DNA from: Naematelia aurantialba
Taxonomy: Eukaryota > Basidiomycota > Tremellomycetes > Tremellales > Naemateliaceae
NCBI GenBank assembly: GCA_021527695.1
Contig: JAKFAO010000005.1
Coordinates: 806,001 to 870,000 of the forward strand
DNA: 64,000 nt
Reading direction: 5' to 3'
Shown piece after piece: positions 1-11,845 of this stretch. Numbering within the stretch: the first letter of the stretch is position 1; every line of letters begins with the position of its first letter. The translations under genes were made by a program, and so were the position numbers. Under the pieces are notes generated by a model that was given only the letters and a program-made list of their open reading frames with translations, made no database searches and was not told the origin of the DNA.

Positions 1-690
1 CGTTGGACCAGCGCTTGATGATAGCTGGCGACAGCGGGAAGAGGTGGTAAGAGGAGATGAGCGATGCAGATGATATGGAAGGGGAGCGGTCGACAATAGC
101 GGACTTGAAGAACCGCTCGACCGATTGTACTGATTGCGCCTACAGCAAAGTCAGCTGGGAGCCGACGACGGAGTGCGAGTCCTGGTGCTCACGTCGATGA
201 TCCTGGCCAATGCGCGGATCGCGTTGGGGCGGTAGACGACCTCGAGGTTTGGTTGCATGTCCTTCATGATGGACGAGGTTACCATGATGACATCCTCTGC
301 GATCGTCGACAGCTCCTTGATGACCAAGTACACCATCTGTCTGAGCGCGGCCTAGTGACCGTGAGTCCGCATCTTTGTTCTGACGGCGAGAACTCTCGAC
401 GTACATCTTTATGTTGAAACAGCTTGGTGACGCCAAAGAACAATGTTGTCGCCTCTTGTGTCGAAAAGGTCTCGCCGACATACAAGAGGTAGACGATACG
501 AGTGAGCAGAGCCCGGCACTTGCGCGGGGAGATGGGTGATTCGTTGAATGCTCGCGCCTCTTGGATGACGGTCGACTTGTCGTGATAGAATGCTGAGACT
601 GTCAGTCGTTCCACCTCTCTCTGAGTTTACGAAAGATCCCAAGCAGCACTCACTCATCCCGCCCGTCTCCTCGTCCTTCTTGAAGGACAT
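1..690 (-). CDS. SEC21: Coatomer subunit gamma (gamma-COP), N-terminal part; continues beyond the left edge
   Basis: Large adaptin-like subunit of the COPI coat, which buds retrograde Golgi-to-ER vesicles. The start is the ATG at 690, giving [11 protein letters not shown], matching the short charged N-terminus of gamma-COP. After a roughly 60-nt intron the exon near 480-600 reads [18 protein letters not shown] and then [16 protein letters not shown], the conserved first helices of the solenoid. The exon at about 190-336 reads [20 protein letters not shown], and the last exon (about 1-140) reads [20 protein letters not shown]. These blocks follow the family in order and without gaps. Only about the first 170 residues are present; the rest of the solenoid, appendage domain and stop lie to the left. 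It shares a 335-bp divergent promoter with the beta-helix gene. Identity is firm; exact exon borders are inferred from splice motifs. Confidence 0.9.
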
Positions 691-1025
691 GCTGAGTGCA
701 GGATGCCGCAGGTCTCTAGGGCTCTTAGATGCGAGGTCACAGAGAAGGTGTGCAAGTCGCGAAAGAAAGAAAGCAAAGCAAGCAGCCAAAGAGACGCGCT
801 GGAAGCCGGGAGTAACGCTCGTGGCGGATTTGATTCCGTTACAGATATCTAATCGGTCCTCCCCCTTTGTGATCGGGTGTCGGCAACAAAAGCTCGGGCC
901 ATTTCAGGCACGGTTGTTTTGGAAGAAATGCAGTGTTGACGCAAAAGAGGTTTATAACTGGTTGTCAAAGCCATTTCATACATCAGAACATCGACCATCG
1001 ACCGCACCCCAGGGTACTGCCTAGG
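691..1025. promoter_or_regulatory. Divergent intergenic region, SEC21 / beta-helix gene
   Basis: 335 bp between two outward-facing start codons, so it must hold both promoters. No clear TATA box or repeated operator is visible. A 144-aa reading frame crosses it but lacks family resemblance. Confidence 0.5.
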
Positions 1026-3702
1026 ATGCGAGTCAGCTCTCTACTCGGGCAGCTAGTCGCCTGCGTGGCCGCCGGCACACTGGTCAGCGCCGCATGCACT
1101 GCCAACACCACCGACACGGCTGGTCTCCAGGACCTTATTAAAGCCGGCGGTTCGGGCTATATCCTTCAACTATGTGCCAGCCAGGTGTACAACATCTCGT
1201 TACCGCTGAACTTTACTGCGACCGAGCAGGTCAGTCTGACACAGAGAGTCACGTTCCCGCTGACGACTAGTAGGAGATCAGCACAGAGGGATATCCGACC
1301 GACGAGACCCGCGCAACGTTGCTGATTGGGGGATACAACGTGACCTCGGCGGTCCTGGCCCAAAACCAAGGCCTAGACGGCTGCAAGTTGCGCAACATAC
1401 AGGTCAGCAACATTTTGTTCTTTCAGTCAATCGCCAAGCTGACCAGACGGGCTTGGCTTTAGATCAACGGGAACCGCGGCGACAGTCCAATTTACACAGA
1501 CCCGTCGGCGAACATTGAGATGGGCGGCGCAAACTCGAACCAGCTCATCGAATACGTTAAATCGTATGATCCGCGGTACGCCTTCATGTTCCATTTGGAG
1601 ATAGGAGCTGATTGAACAAGGGGTTGGTCGTGCATGCACATGTGCGTTTCTGCTCCGATGGTTTGGTTGAGCTGACAGGGCCAGCGCGGAAGGGCAGTTC
1701 AACTGCAACAACATGACCGTCCAGCACAACGACATTGGTCCATGCGGTAGCGAGTCGTTCCAGCAGGTGAGCATCGACAACCTCCTCCATCTTTCCATTG
1801 CTGTTCCCCAGCCTTCATAGCTGTCCACATCATCACGCCTCTCTGACCTCCAACCCCGAGGACCCGGTCCTCTCCCGCTCGGACTCCCGCTCGGGCTCAC
1901 TCCCTCTCCCTCCCCGATCCAGTCTACCCCACTGCCGGTCGCACGGCAAGGTAGCCGGCGTCCCCGTCTTGCCGTGCGGTATACCTTGGTCACCGCTTAC
2001 CTGATTTAGTGGTCCGACGGGATCAGCTTGAGCTGCATGAGCAGCCTGGTGTGGAACAACACGATCATCGACGCGACCGACGGCGCGATCGTGGTCTTTG
2101 GCTCGCCGTTCTCCACCATCCGCAACAACACGATCCGCGTCAAGACGGTATGTCTGTCCCTCGCCGGTTTGCTGATACACCACCGCAGAGAACGACGCTT
2201 GGAGGTATAAACAGTATGTCCACGCTCAGACTGGCCCAAGCGTGCTAGCCCATCACGCGGGCTCGTACTCTGAGCTTTGCCACACACGTTATAGGCGCCG
2301 TAAAGGGAAGAGCTCGGCTGATGTGGTAGTGGTGGATGTCCTGCCCTGGCTGCCCGAGGGCAACTACTCGCACACGGTCGTCGAGAACAACGACATCCAC
2401 GGCGGTTATGCCACCGACGTGGGTCTACGTCCTTTGTTTCTTGAACCTCCGCCTCCTGTTCCTTCTCGTGTCCCCTCTTGTTTACTCTCGTACCTCCGCC
2501 TCCTGGTCCCTATCTCCCAGCTACTATGCGTGTACCTCTCTGCATGGTGCTGACAGTGTCTGTGACAGTACGGCAACGCAACGCTAGGCACCAACAACGC
2601 CAGCGCCATCATCAAGCTGGGCATCGCGATCGGCCCGAGGGCGTGGTTCAACGAGTGAGTCTATTGGCGGTGCGGGGTGTTGATGTGTCCAGGCAATACG
2701 GGACGAATCAGTCGATGGGAGGGACGGTGCAGAATAACGTCTTGAGCGGGGCGTTTGCGTTTGGGATTGTGAGTCGAGGATATGTACTGCCTTGCCTGGC
2801 CACCTCTGCTCTGCTCCTCTGATCCGGTGCTTCTCTGCTCCTCTGCCCCTCTGCACCTCCTGTGCTCCTCCTGTGCTCCTGTGCTCCTGTGCTCCTGGTC
2901 GCGATCTCATTCGTCCTGCTGGTGATCGCGCTTGTCGGCTGGTAGGCATGCTGAATGGTGTAGGCCGTGTCTAGCGCTCGAAGTTTCACCATCCAGAACA
3001 ACTCATTTACCGGCAACGTGTCTTTTGTATGTCTCTTCTCCTTGCCTCTTCCTCCTTCCTCTTTCTTCCTTCCTCCCTGCCTCCTCCCTTGCTCCTCGCT
3101 CTGCTCCTTCCCTCTTCCCCTCCCTCCATTTTCTCCTTCCTCCACCTCCTCCTCCCTTGCTCTGTGCACACAAACTCTCGCCGTCTCACGCCCAACACGA
3201 CACGACTGACCCGCAGATCGGGACGTACGGGCCCAACTGCACCACAGGCGACCAAACGCCGCACGCGCCGACCGCGCTCCTCGTCGAGTCCACCTCGGTC
3301 GACAACCTGACCCTCAGCTACCCCGGGGTCTTCGACACCGACCCCGCCGACTCGTCGTCCGGCGCCACCGACTGGTCGTTTATCAATGGCACCGCCAACG
3401 GACTCACGTGCTTCCTTCCGCCCGGGACGGACGCCGTCGCCTGGCCATACGGCGGCGGCCAGGTCGATAGTCGCTCCGACGCTACCACGCAGAGTGCCTC
3501 GGCGTCGGCGTCAAGATCGGCGTCGGGAACGGCGTCAGGAACGGGATCGGCGACGGCCACGGGCTCGAGCACCAGCTCGAGCACGGCAACGCAGTCTGCC
3601 GGTGCGGCGGGGAGACTCGACACGCCGCGTGGGAAGGTGCCCGCCGTCGCTGCGCTCGCGTGTGTGTGTGCCGCAGCAGCCTGGACGCTCGTCGCAGCAT
3701 AG
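1026..3702 (+). CDS. Secreted right-handed beta-helix protein with GPI-type C-terminus
   Basis: The ATG at 1026 begins a signal peptide (MRVSSLLGQLVACVAAGTLVSA) followed by a Cys-containing, Asn-glycosylation-rich ectodomain. Exons carry the asparagine-ladder style of parallel beta-helix (pectate-lyase-like) folds: LVWNNTIIDATDGAIVVFG, FSTIRNNTIRVKT, TVVENNDIHGGYATD, GGTVQNNVLSGAFAFGI, FTIQNNSFTGNVSF. The last exon (about 3217-3702) ends in a Ser/Thr/Ala-rich stalk and a hydrophobic tail (VPAVAALACVCAAAAWTLVAA), a GPI-anchor signal. At least eight introns; two of the longer ones (about 2769-2965 and 3026-3216) are pyrimidine-rich, and the first contains TGTGCTCC-type repeats. The fold call is from repeat pattern; no catalytic residues of pectate lyases were identified, so a specific enzyme activity is not claimed. 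Probably wall or surface anchored. Confidence 0.75.
2822..2901. repeat. TGTGCTCC / CTCTGC-type repeats inside an intron of the beta-helix gene
   Basis: A run of imperfect 8-14 nt units built on CTCCTGTGCTCC and CTCCTCTGC within the intron that begins near 2769. It lengthens an intron that would otherwise be of ordinary size. Confidence 0.7.
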
Positions 3703-4298
3703 TGGGGCGCTCCTGCCAACCCCTGCCGTCCCCGTCATCCCCGTCGTCTCGGTCGACCTCTGTATCCGTCATCTCCACCTCGGCCGACCTCTATCAGTCT
3801 GAAGTCTGTCATCCCGCCTCGGTCGACCTCTGTATCTATCGACTTCTGTATCTGCTCATCTCTGTCGAATCTGTCCACTATGTCCACACTGCCCATTCAA
3901 TCCCCTTATCACCGGACTTCACGTCCCTGGCTGATCGCGCCGACACCCATCCCAACCCACGCCGAGTGCCCGCTCCCCGGCTCGCCGACTGTACTAGACC
4001 ATTATAGACATTGCATAGCATCGCAGCGCGACACGGACAATGCATCATGCTGCGTCACAGACGATCATTCCAAAGTATAAATGTAAGACACTCGCAGCTT
4101 GCGGCTCGCGGCCATGAGGCACACGAAGCATACGAAGAGAGACAAAATCGACATGAAAATGGGGCAGAATATGGACGACTAAAAGGCTACGTAAGGCCTC
4201 GACGGCATACCGCCCATGCTCGCTATGCAGTCGCGAATTGCAGAGTGGTCCTGGCGCCATGGTCAGCCGTCGTCCATCGTCCGTGCTAGAACCACAAC
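3703..4298. other. Convergent intergenic region, beta-helix gene / SMC6
   Basis: 596 bp receiving two 3' ends. It contains an imperfect direct repeat: CTCGGTCGACCTCTGTAT occurs near 3749 and near 3817, with a related copy (CTCGGCCGACCTCTATCAG) between them. No supported gene; short frames on both strands have no family resemblance. Confidence 0.5.
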
Positions 4299-7200
4299 CT
4301 ACTGATTATTGCTGCGATTCGGATCGGACAGCCTGATGGTCTTGTCGTCTGGTCCAGAGCTATTGATGCCCGTCATATTCTTGGCTCATCAGCAACTCTT
4401 CTCTCGCGCTCCACCAGCTGGTCCGGGACGCTCACTTGAGGCGTGATCAGGATAAATTGCTTGCCGTCGCTCTCGCGCGCACCATTCAACTATGCCCATG
4501 AGTCCTTGCGATCTGTAACTGCAACAGCAAAGTCTTACCAGGATATTCGCCGCGATCGTCCGATTAACCGGATCGAGAAACACGTCCCATTCGTCAAGGC
4601 AGCGGATCTTGCTCTCCACCGAAGTCCACAGCGACAACAGCAACGCCACGGTAGAAAACGACCGCTCGCCACCCGACAGGTTCTTGGGCATCTTGTTTGC
4701 ATTCAATGTCGATTGTGATTGAGCACTCGTATTGACCTGATAGGCTCATTCAGCATCACCAAACATCGTCGTTGCACAACCCACATCAACGATCAACCTG
4801 TGGTGTTGATGATCAAAGTCGAGACGGCCTACAAAGCCCCGCTTCTCGAGCCCAAGGATGAATGCTATGCGCGCCTTGACCGCTACGTGGCGAAGTGCAT
4901 CCGTCCACCATGTTCGGCGCTTCACAAGTGTATTGACGAGGACCTAAGCTCGTCAGTATCCAACGCAGTCAAGGCTGGACACTCACTTTGGCTACGCGTG
5001 ATAGCGATGTCACGCTCATCTTGACCCTCTTCAGATTCTCTGATTTCTCCCTCCATAGAGGAAGCAGCTCTTCGGATGAGATGCCTTGCCTAAAGCGCGC
5101 CATGAGCCCAGGCTTGTGAGAAGAACGATCGGTGCCTACCGCTTTTCCGCCTCGGCCAGCGTTCGATCTTTCCGCTTCTTCTCCTCCTCGAGCTCCTTCG
5201 GATGGGCTGTTACAGGAACGCGCTCGGGGCAGAAGTTTGACGCTTGCGCGGTCCATTTCTGGAGCACACTTTAACTTCACAGTCTGGACACGACAAACAA
5301 TACTCACGGCAAGCTCACTGTCGAGGCGGGCGACATCCTCTTTCACCTCTTCTATCTTTGCCAATTGCTTTTCGCGGCTATTTTTCCAGTGCTGCCAGCG
5401 GTGCTTTGCCGTCGTCCGCAATTCGAGAAGAGCCTGTAAGGCATCCTACAGAGATCAGCTGTTGTCCGTGAGTCGACATGCCTTCTTCTCATTCATGTCC
5501 GGTATAAAGTCTTCCACTCTACGAGTGAGAGCTGCAAGGTCGGCTTTCAGTCCATCGAGCCGATTCACCAATTCGGCTTTGTCGGCTTGCATCTTCGCAA
5601 GCTGGATTTGAGCAGCATCCAGCTGATCCTGCTTTTCCTGGGAGACAGTCAACACCTAAGCGATGATTCTCACCCACCTTGCAGAGGCGTTCGAGAGCGC
5701 CGATCTCGTCCGTTGGTTGCTCTAGAATTTGCTCCTCTAAGCGCTCCAGCTCCAATCGAGCTTTCTTCGCTCCGCGCGTCACTTGCTCGAACCTCAACTG
5801 CAAGAGTCAGTCTGTGCCAACGACTAGGACCCCACATTCAGAGCGTGAATCTGCTTCTCCGTCTCCTTCAACCGTTGAACAGCTGCCTCAAACTCGGCTT
5901 TCTTGACCTGCGTGGTCCTCTTACTTTCCTCGAGTTCGACCCGCAGCATGCTGGTACCGATAAGTGAATGCCTCTAGAAGATCCTCTTAACATACGCTAT
6001 ATCCGTGTCGAGATCAGCAGAGAAGAGCATGTTGCCGTTCCATCTCTGTAACGGCCCTGATGTCCGATTCCTGCGCGGGTCAGACCTCGTCCAGTAAACC
6101 CAGTGCGTAAAGCCACATACCTGCCCAAATCTCTTCCACTGGTACTAAAGCCATCGGCAGTAAAGAATTGGCAGGCTGCAAGGACTCGGTCTTCAGCTAG
6201 CATTCTTGTCATCGCCGCATCCGCAGCCTGCACGGTAGGCGCGACAAAGCTCCGTTCGATATTTGCCGAATTGATCAAGATGCGTTCCACAGCCGGATTG
6301 TCGATCTGCAACGTTAAGCCTCTGACATTACTCCAGGACTCACTGTCAATTTGCTAAGGACGGTGGGTCCCAAGCGACGAAGGTCGCCCTGTGAGTAGTC
6401 GAAGATGTCGTTGTCGTGCTTGATGACTTGCGGAGGCGGAATTCGGCCGCCTTGAGGGGTCATGCCTGTACGAAATGTCCCCGGCACCAAGCCCCTGCCT
6501 GTCAGTGACACCGTACATTCAGCACTCACCTGCGTGTCACCCATTCATGCAGCATGTGCTGGAGCTTTGTCCGATCGTTCCAAGTCGTGACCGCAAAGGA
6601 GCACAGCAGACCTCCAAGGACCGAGTGGAAGGCATCACGATATTGGTTGTCTTCCAGCTTGACATGCAGACCGAGCGGTCCTAGCACCTGGCCTTCCCAA
6701 CGCTGCGCTTTCAACTCTTTCACGAACTGATCCATCTTGCTGCCGAAGGCGGAGAGCCGACTTGATTTCTGTCGCTCTAGGTTTGCCAGTCTCGCTTCGA
6801 CCTGCGTTACTGTTTGTGACGCATGCCGCGCGTCTTGACTGAAGCGGTCCACTTCTTCTCGTAGCCTTTCCTCAGAAAGCTTGAGGGGGTCAAGCTGCTG
6901 CTGTGTTGCTGGGCCTTCGAGCCGCAACTTGCGCTCCAGTTCGCGGGTTTGACGCAACCTCTCTCGTTCTTGTTTCCGTCTTGGATCCTCGCCAACCTCC
7001 AGGGCTTGCTGCTTGGTGGCGATCTGCTGTTCGTATTGCTTGATCTCCGCTTCAATCTCTTCAATGTTCTTCTCTTCTTCTTCGATGTTAGCCTAGGCTA
7101 CATCAGCGATATCCTCAGAATGTTCGATATACTCACATCAAAGTTCAAGACCTCGGCTTTCGCTCTGTCAAGTTGCTGCTTTTTTATCTGGCGCTCCTGC

Positions 7201-9229
7201 TCTACCGGCACACGCTGAGCTTCAGCCGCACGCATTCTGTCCTGCATGGCGTTGATCTCCTCGTCAAGCGGCGTGATCTTGGCCTAGCCGAGTCAGCACA
7301 AATCGGCCCAATGTGAGCAGATGTCCCACCTGTTCCTTCTCGATTTCGACGTCAATTGTTGCCAACTTTTCCTTGGCCAATTCAAGCTTCTCCTTGGTCT
7401 CTACCACTTCCTAGATCACGTCAGTCACGGCGCAACAGATGCCTCACCTTCTCCTTCTCCGCCACATAGGCCCAGGCGATCTCATCGTTGAGGCGCGCGC
7501 GCTGCTGTCTCAAGACGGCAATTTGCCTCGACGCATCCAGTTTCTGCCTCAAATTCGCTACCTCTTGTTCCAAGTCAGGGACTCGCTCTTCCTGACGGGC
7601 CAACAACGCTTTTATTTGTTCGATTTTTGTGCCGACCTCCTCGTAGTGGTGCGCGAGGGTAGAGAGGGTGGTCCCATCGAGAAAGAACTGCGAACAATTA
7701 GTTTGGACCGCGAATTCTACAAGAGCCGACTGACCCGATACAGATCCGAAGGTTGGGCGGATTGCAAGAATGTGCGTGCAGCGTCTTGAGTCAGCACTGT
7801 GAGAGGCGAGTCCATCGTGAGATTGAAGTGAAGTAGGATGTTCGTCAACTCCTCGCGCTTGGACGCCAATATCCGCCCATCTTTGACCGTGCGGAATTTG
7901 TAGCCAGAGCTCCCAGACTTATCGATGGTGCGCTCGATGATGATATCGCGGTCGAAGACGTCGGGCCGATAGGCATCCGTGCCAGCATTATTCATCACCA
8001 GCGTGATGACGGCCTTGCTGGAGGGTGTTAGGGGATGTCCGAGTGTATTGTCTAAGCGCGTTCTAAGGAGACGAGCAAGTGCGATTCGAAGGGGAAGGGT
8101 AAATGCGTTTCGAAGGGGAAGGCAAGTGCGTTTCGAAGGGGAAGGGCAAGTGCGTTTCGAAGGGGAAGGGCAAGTGCGTTTCGAAGAAAGAGGACAATTG
8201 CATTCCAAAGAGAGAAGGGCCAACTCACTCGCTACCCCTCCGGATCAGATCCTTCAGACCCTGCGCCCGACCGGTAACGGCTGCTTTCCCGCCGAGCGCA
8301 ACCGAGATGGCCGTGAGGACGGCCGACTTGCCGCCTAACCCACCGATCAGCCGGGTATCCAGACTGAGGTTGTAAGGGAGCGCTCACTTCCGTTGTGCCC
8401 GACAAGAAAGTTCATGCGACTGCCAAAGCTGACTTTGAGATTCTGGTGGCACATGAAGTTGATGAGATGGATGGATTTGATGATGCCTGCTTCTGAGGCT
8501 TTCTATACGGGTTTAGTATCCTGATCGTGTACAAGAACTTTGGATACAAAGGTTCGGATGTAGAGAGTTCGGATACAGGGAGTTCGGATACAGAGGGATC
8601 AGATACAGAGAGCTCGGATACAGAGAGTTCGGATATAAGGGGTGAGTGGGCACCGGGGACGGAGGCAAGGCGTCGTCCAACAGCAAGCTGGAGGATTTCA
8701 CCTCACTGCGCTGAGAGGTGATCTGACGGGACAGGAGAATGGTGCACCAACTTACCCCTACATGCTTGCCCTCCTTCTTCCGCACCTCGTTGAACACTCG
8801 GATGTTCTCCTCGTCATCTGCATATTCCTGGCTCTTTGCAACCGAATCCCTGTCCGCATCTTCATCATCGTCGTCATCCTCACCATCGTCCTCATCGTCA
8901 TCGCCATCGTCCTCCTCATCGTCCTCATCATCGTCCTCATTGTCATCCTCGCCGTCGTCATCATGCGCTTCGTGCGCTTCGAGACTCGCGCGCACACCTC
9001 TCTCTTCATGCGCACTCGCTTCGTCGAGTCTTGACGCATGAGATGAGGAGAGCCCCGCCTCCTCAGCTCCCTGTTCCACCTTGACGCGCTTGATCTGCGC
9101 TGCCATCAGCTGGGAGTACATGGCAGAGAAGTAACTGACCGCAGCTGATCTGTCGTTTTCTTCAGGGTCAGAGCCTGCTCCATTCTCGTCCAGAGACTCG
9201 GAGGGCCGCTTGCGCGCCGGACGCGCCAT
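4299..9229 (-). CDS. SMC6: Structural maintenance of chromosomes protein 6
   Basis: ATPase subunit of the SMC5/6 complex, acting in recombination repair and replication-fork stability. The ATG at 9229 starts an acidic, disordered N-tail (Asp/Glu runs near 8850-8990). Exon 2 reads [19 protein letters not shown] and LVGHNGSGKS, the SMC6 signature and Walker A; the next exons continue with [17 protein letters not shown]. The middle exons (about 7600-5050) encode two coiled-coil arms around the hinge (6740-6000). The 3' exons carry the ABC signature [19 protein letters not shown] and Walker B/D-loop [14 protein letters not shown] (about 4560-4700), and the end reads [20 protein letters not shown] before TAG at 4299-4301. 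More than a dozen introns; two long ones (8018-8228, 8503-8755) hold minisatellites. All ATPase motifs look intact, so it should be functional. Confidence 0.95.
8078..8200. repeat. 24-nt minisatellite within an SMC6 intron (8018-8228)
   Basis: About five copies of a unit containing AAGTGCGTTTCGAAGGGGAA on the plus strand, degrading at both ends. It lies wholly inside a 211-nt intron with donor GTGAGT and acceptor CTAACACCCTCCAG on the minus strand. Confidence 0.85.
8549..8640. repeat. 15-nt minisatellite within an SMC6 intron (8503-8755)
   Basis: Six or so copies of GAGTTCGGATACAGA and variants (plus strand) inside a 253-nt intron between the acidic N-terminal exon and the Walker A exon. Confidence 0.85.
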
Positions 9230-9414
9230 CGTCTCGGCTTGCGATTAGCTGCCCCGCTGTTCGACCCGGCTGTGGAGAGGTGTATCTGCAAATGATGGAT
9301 ACCACAATAGAGTGCGCGTCAACCACGCGCTGGTCACGTGTTGGAAGGGTGGCAAATTCATTTCTTCCGCCGTGTGTACAACAAGTGTACATGCATATCT
9401 GTCCAAGCGACCTT

Positions 9415-11210
9415 TCACCTCCGAGCCATGAGCTTGTCGATGTGCTCTCTGACACCGTCCTCCCACTCTGTCCAGATGACCGACGCAATCCAAGTATCCC
9501 TGGATTTGAGATCCTGCTTCTCACCGGGTCTTCCCGCTGTCGTGCCCCATCAGCAACGATGCCACGTGCTGTATAATTAAGCAGGTCGCGAGTAGGAAGG
9601 GGAAAACACGCCGAGATTGATCAAGTGCAAGTGGGAGAGACAGCGTGATATCTGACACCATGGCGAGACACAGCGGACGCCAGAGCAAGCCAAGTGGCGA
9701 GACAGAAGCTCAGTGTGATGAAAATCCCTCACGCACCTCTTACACCATCCTTGCCCGGCGGCATCACACGATGAGCTCGCAACGTGCCCTCGTATTTGAA
9801 TCCGAGGCGTTGGGCGGCGGTCGTCGACTTGACGTTGAGAGAATTTGCAAACCACTGACACCGGCGCAGACCTAGCCCGCCTTGTTCTGGCGAGTCGAGG
9901 ATGTGGTGCATCATGGCACCTGCTGCGTGCGTGAGGGTGTGGGTTCTCTGGACAGAGTGGTCAGCGGGTCGTGTGCTGCTGGTTTCTTATCTGCATGTGT
10001 AGTGTTGGGCTCCAACGGGTTGAAAGCGAGGCGCAGAGGAGAGAGTGAGGCGGGAGAGACTGCGGCTGGCGTTTAGGGAAGGCGCAGAAGGGAGGGACAG
10101 ACGAAGGCTGCGGCGGGTGAAAGAGATGTAGGGGTATGAGAGGCACAGGTGAAAACAGCAGAGAGTAAAGAGATTCAGGTATTGAAGCGAAGCAGTAGAA
10201 GAGAAGACGCTCGATTGACAGTCCAGACATACCTGGAACTTGGGAAGCACAATGATCCAGCCGAGCTCGCCCGCCTGATCCGAGACACTGGCATTGGTGA
10301 ACCCGATCGTCCCTGCCAGCTCGTACTCTTCCGGCGTGGCGGTGGGTTCGAGCGAGGTGTATATCGCGTGCCACAGGAATGCCTAGTGGTGTTAGTGTGG
10401 CCAGTAAGACGGGCTCGGTTAGGCGTGGCAGCGTCATGCAGTTGGGCTCGATGCTCTTGATTGAGGACGTGCAGGTCATATAGGGTGGAGGTCTGGTGAA
10501 AGAGCGTGAATCACTGCTCTTGATGACACAGTGGTCAGAGAGGGCGGGACTGGGACAAGAAGGTAAGTGACATACAGGGTTACTCCTGAAGTTGCGCTCG
10601 ACAAACGCGTACAGGCCTTCCGGCTTGAGCTCGAACGGCAACCATTGGATCGTGGATACGTCCTTGGCCAGCGCGTCTTGCAGGAGCGCGGCGTGCTCGG
10701 ATGGCTAGGCGGGTGAGCGCGGTGTGGGGCGGACATGCGAGCAACGAAGCGAGAGTGGAGAGCAACGACGGGAAAGTAGAGAGCGACGAAGCGAGAGTGG
10801 AGAGCAACGAAGCGAGAGTAGAGAGCAACGACGGGAAAGTAGAGAGTAACGAAGCGAGAGTAGAGAGCAACGAAGCGAGAGTAGAGAGCAACGACGGGAA
10901 AGTAGAGAGCAACGACGGGAAAGTAGAGAGCAACGACGGGAAAGTAGAGAGTAATGAAGCGAGATCAGAGATGCACCGAGCAGACACCCACGATGAACGG
11001 CCGCACCTCGACCCTGTCGCTGCGCAACACCCGCACCGGAAACACAAAGTTGTGGTCGTACTCTTCCTTCGGGGTGTGCGCGTACACGTCCCCCGGGATC
11101 GACGGTGGGTCTCCCGGCGCATAGCTGTTCCTATACTCCGCCCGCGACGGCGACGGTGACGACGGTGACGACGGTGACGACGACGACGACGACGATGTTC
11201 CTGCCGCCAT
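9415..11210 (-). CDS. GNAT-family N-acetyltransferase (paralogue A)
   Basis: Acetyl-CoA dependent transferase of the RimJ/RimL-like GNAT group. The ATG at 11210 opens a Ser-rich tail, then YDHNFVF and SDRVEVRPF. After a 287-nt repeat-filled intron (10705-10991) come PSEHAALLQDALAKD and FELKPEGLYAFVERNF, then YELAGTIGFTNASV with GELGWIIVLPKFQ (strand 4-5 region), then HTLTHAAGAMMHHIL and GLGLRRCQWFANSLNVKS with AAQRLGFKYEGTLR, the acetyl-CoA binding end. The last exon ends in ASVIWTEWEDGVREHIDKLM and TGA at 9415-9417. Length (about 250 aa) is normal. Gene 46118-47644 is its paralogue, with the same domain order and the same intron position after RPF. Substrate unknown; many fungal members act on small molecules or antibiotics. 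It lies 185 bp upstream of SMC6 on the same strand. Confidence 0.85.
10744..10967. repeat. 21-nt two-variant minisatellite in the first intron of GNAT A
   Basis: About eleven 21-nt units sharing GTAGAGAGCAACGA but with two alternative halves: AGCGAGA (A) or CGGGAAA (B). In order the units read A B A A B A A B B B A. The array is wholly within intron 10705-10991 (donor GTGGGT, acceptor CCTAG on the minus strand). The unit is a multiple of three and open on both strands, which creates false long reading frames here. Confidence 0.9.
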
Positions 11211-11845
11211 TGTCAGTTATCTCCGCCTATACGCTCCACGATACAGCCTATAGTCTATCCGTTATAGACAGTCTGTAGTCTATACGTTATAGATCAGACA
11301 GAAGCAGAACGCAGCCGTCTACCGGTCCACAACGATAAGATATACCTCATACCGCAGTAATAAGTTGCCCGACTCGATAAATCTCGAAATCACTCGCGTG
11401 CTCACGCGAAGCCATCTACAGCGGCTTTTCAATCCTGTCATCTCTGGACGAGGACACGCTCAACACACAGCATAGGATATCTGCACGCCTGCATCGCACG
11501 TCTACAGGCACAGCGAGCATCAAGCTCCGAGCTGATCAACACGTGTTGGTCCTCTGTATCGCCTTTACACAACGTCTCCAAAGTCCGTTGTCCGTCGTCC
11601 GTCGTCCGTCGTCCGTTGTCCTGTTATATACCCCCCTCCATAAGATATACTAGCATGCCATCTCCATGCGCTCACCAGTCCAGCGTTTACCCTCCGCACA
11701 AGCCTGCGCGCCTTGCTGACCAGCTCTGAAATTGTTTTGAAGACTGCGATTGCCATTCATGCGAAAGCCTGCGCGCCTGGCCGACCTGCGAGTCGGTCCA
11801 GCTCGTTCGAGCCGCGTCGACATGTACTCGCCAAACTGACCCAGT
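11211..11845. other. Intergenic region with short repeats, GNAT A promoter side
   Basis: 635 bp between the GNAT A start and the stop of the unknown gene, both on the minus strand. It contains a doubled near-palindrome, AGTCTAT(C/A)CGTTATAGA (about 11252-11296), and a 7-nt tandem run of TCCGTCG/TCCGTTG units (about 11582-11621). No gene is supported. Confidence 0.55.
11582..11621. repeat. Short tandem repeat, 7-nt TCCGTCG-type units
   Basis: Six consecutive units of TCCGT(C/T)G or close variants, directly readable in the plus strand. Confidence 0.8.

Noticed and set aside
10580..11122. 180-codon minus-strand open frame through the repeats in GNAT A
   Set aside because: It exists because the 21-nt repeat unit is divisible by three; it runs out of the GNAT frame and is replaced by a clean splice (10705-10991).
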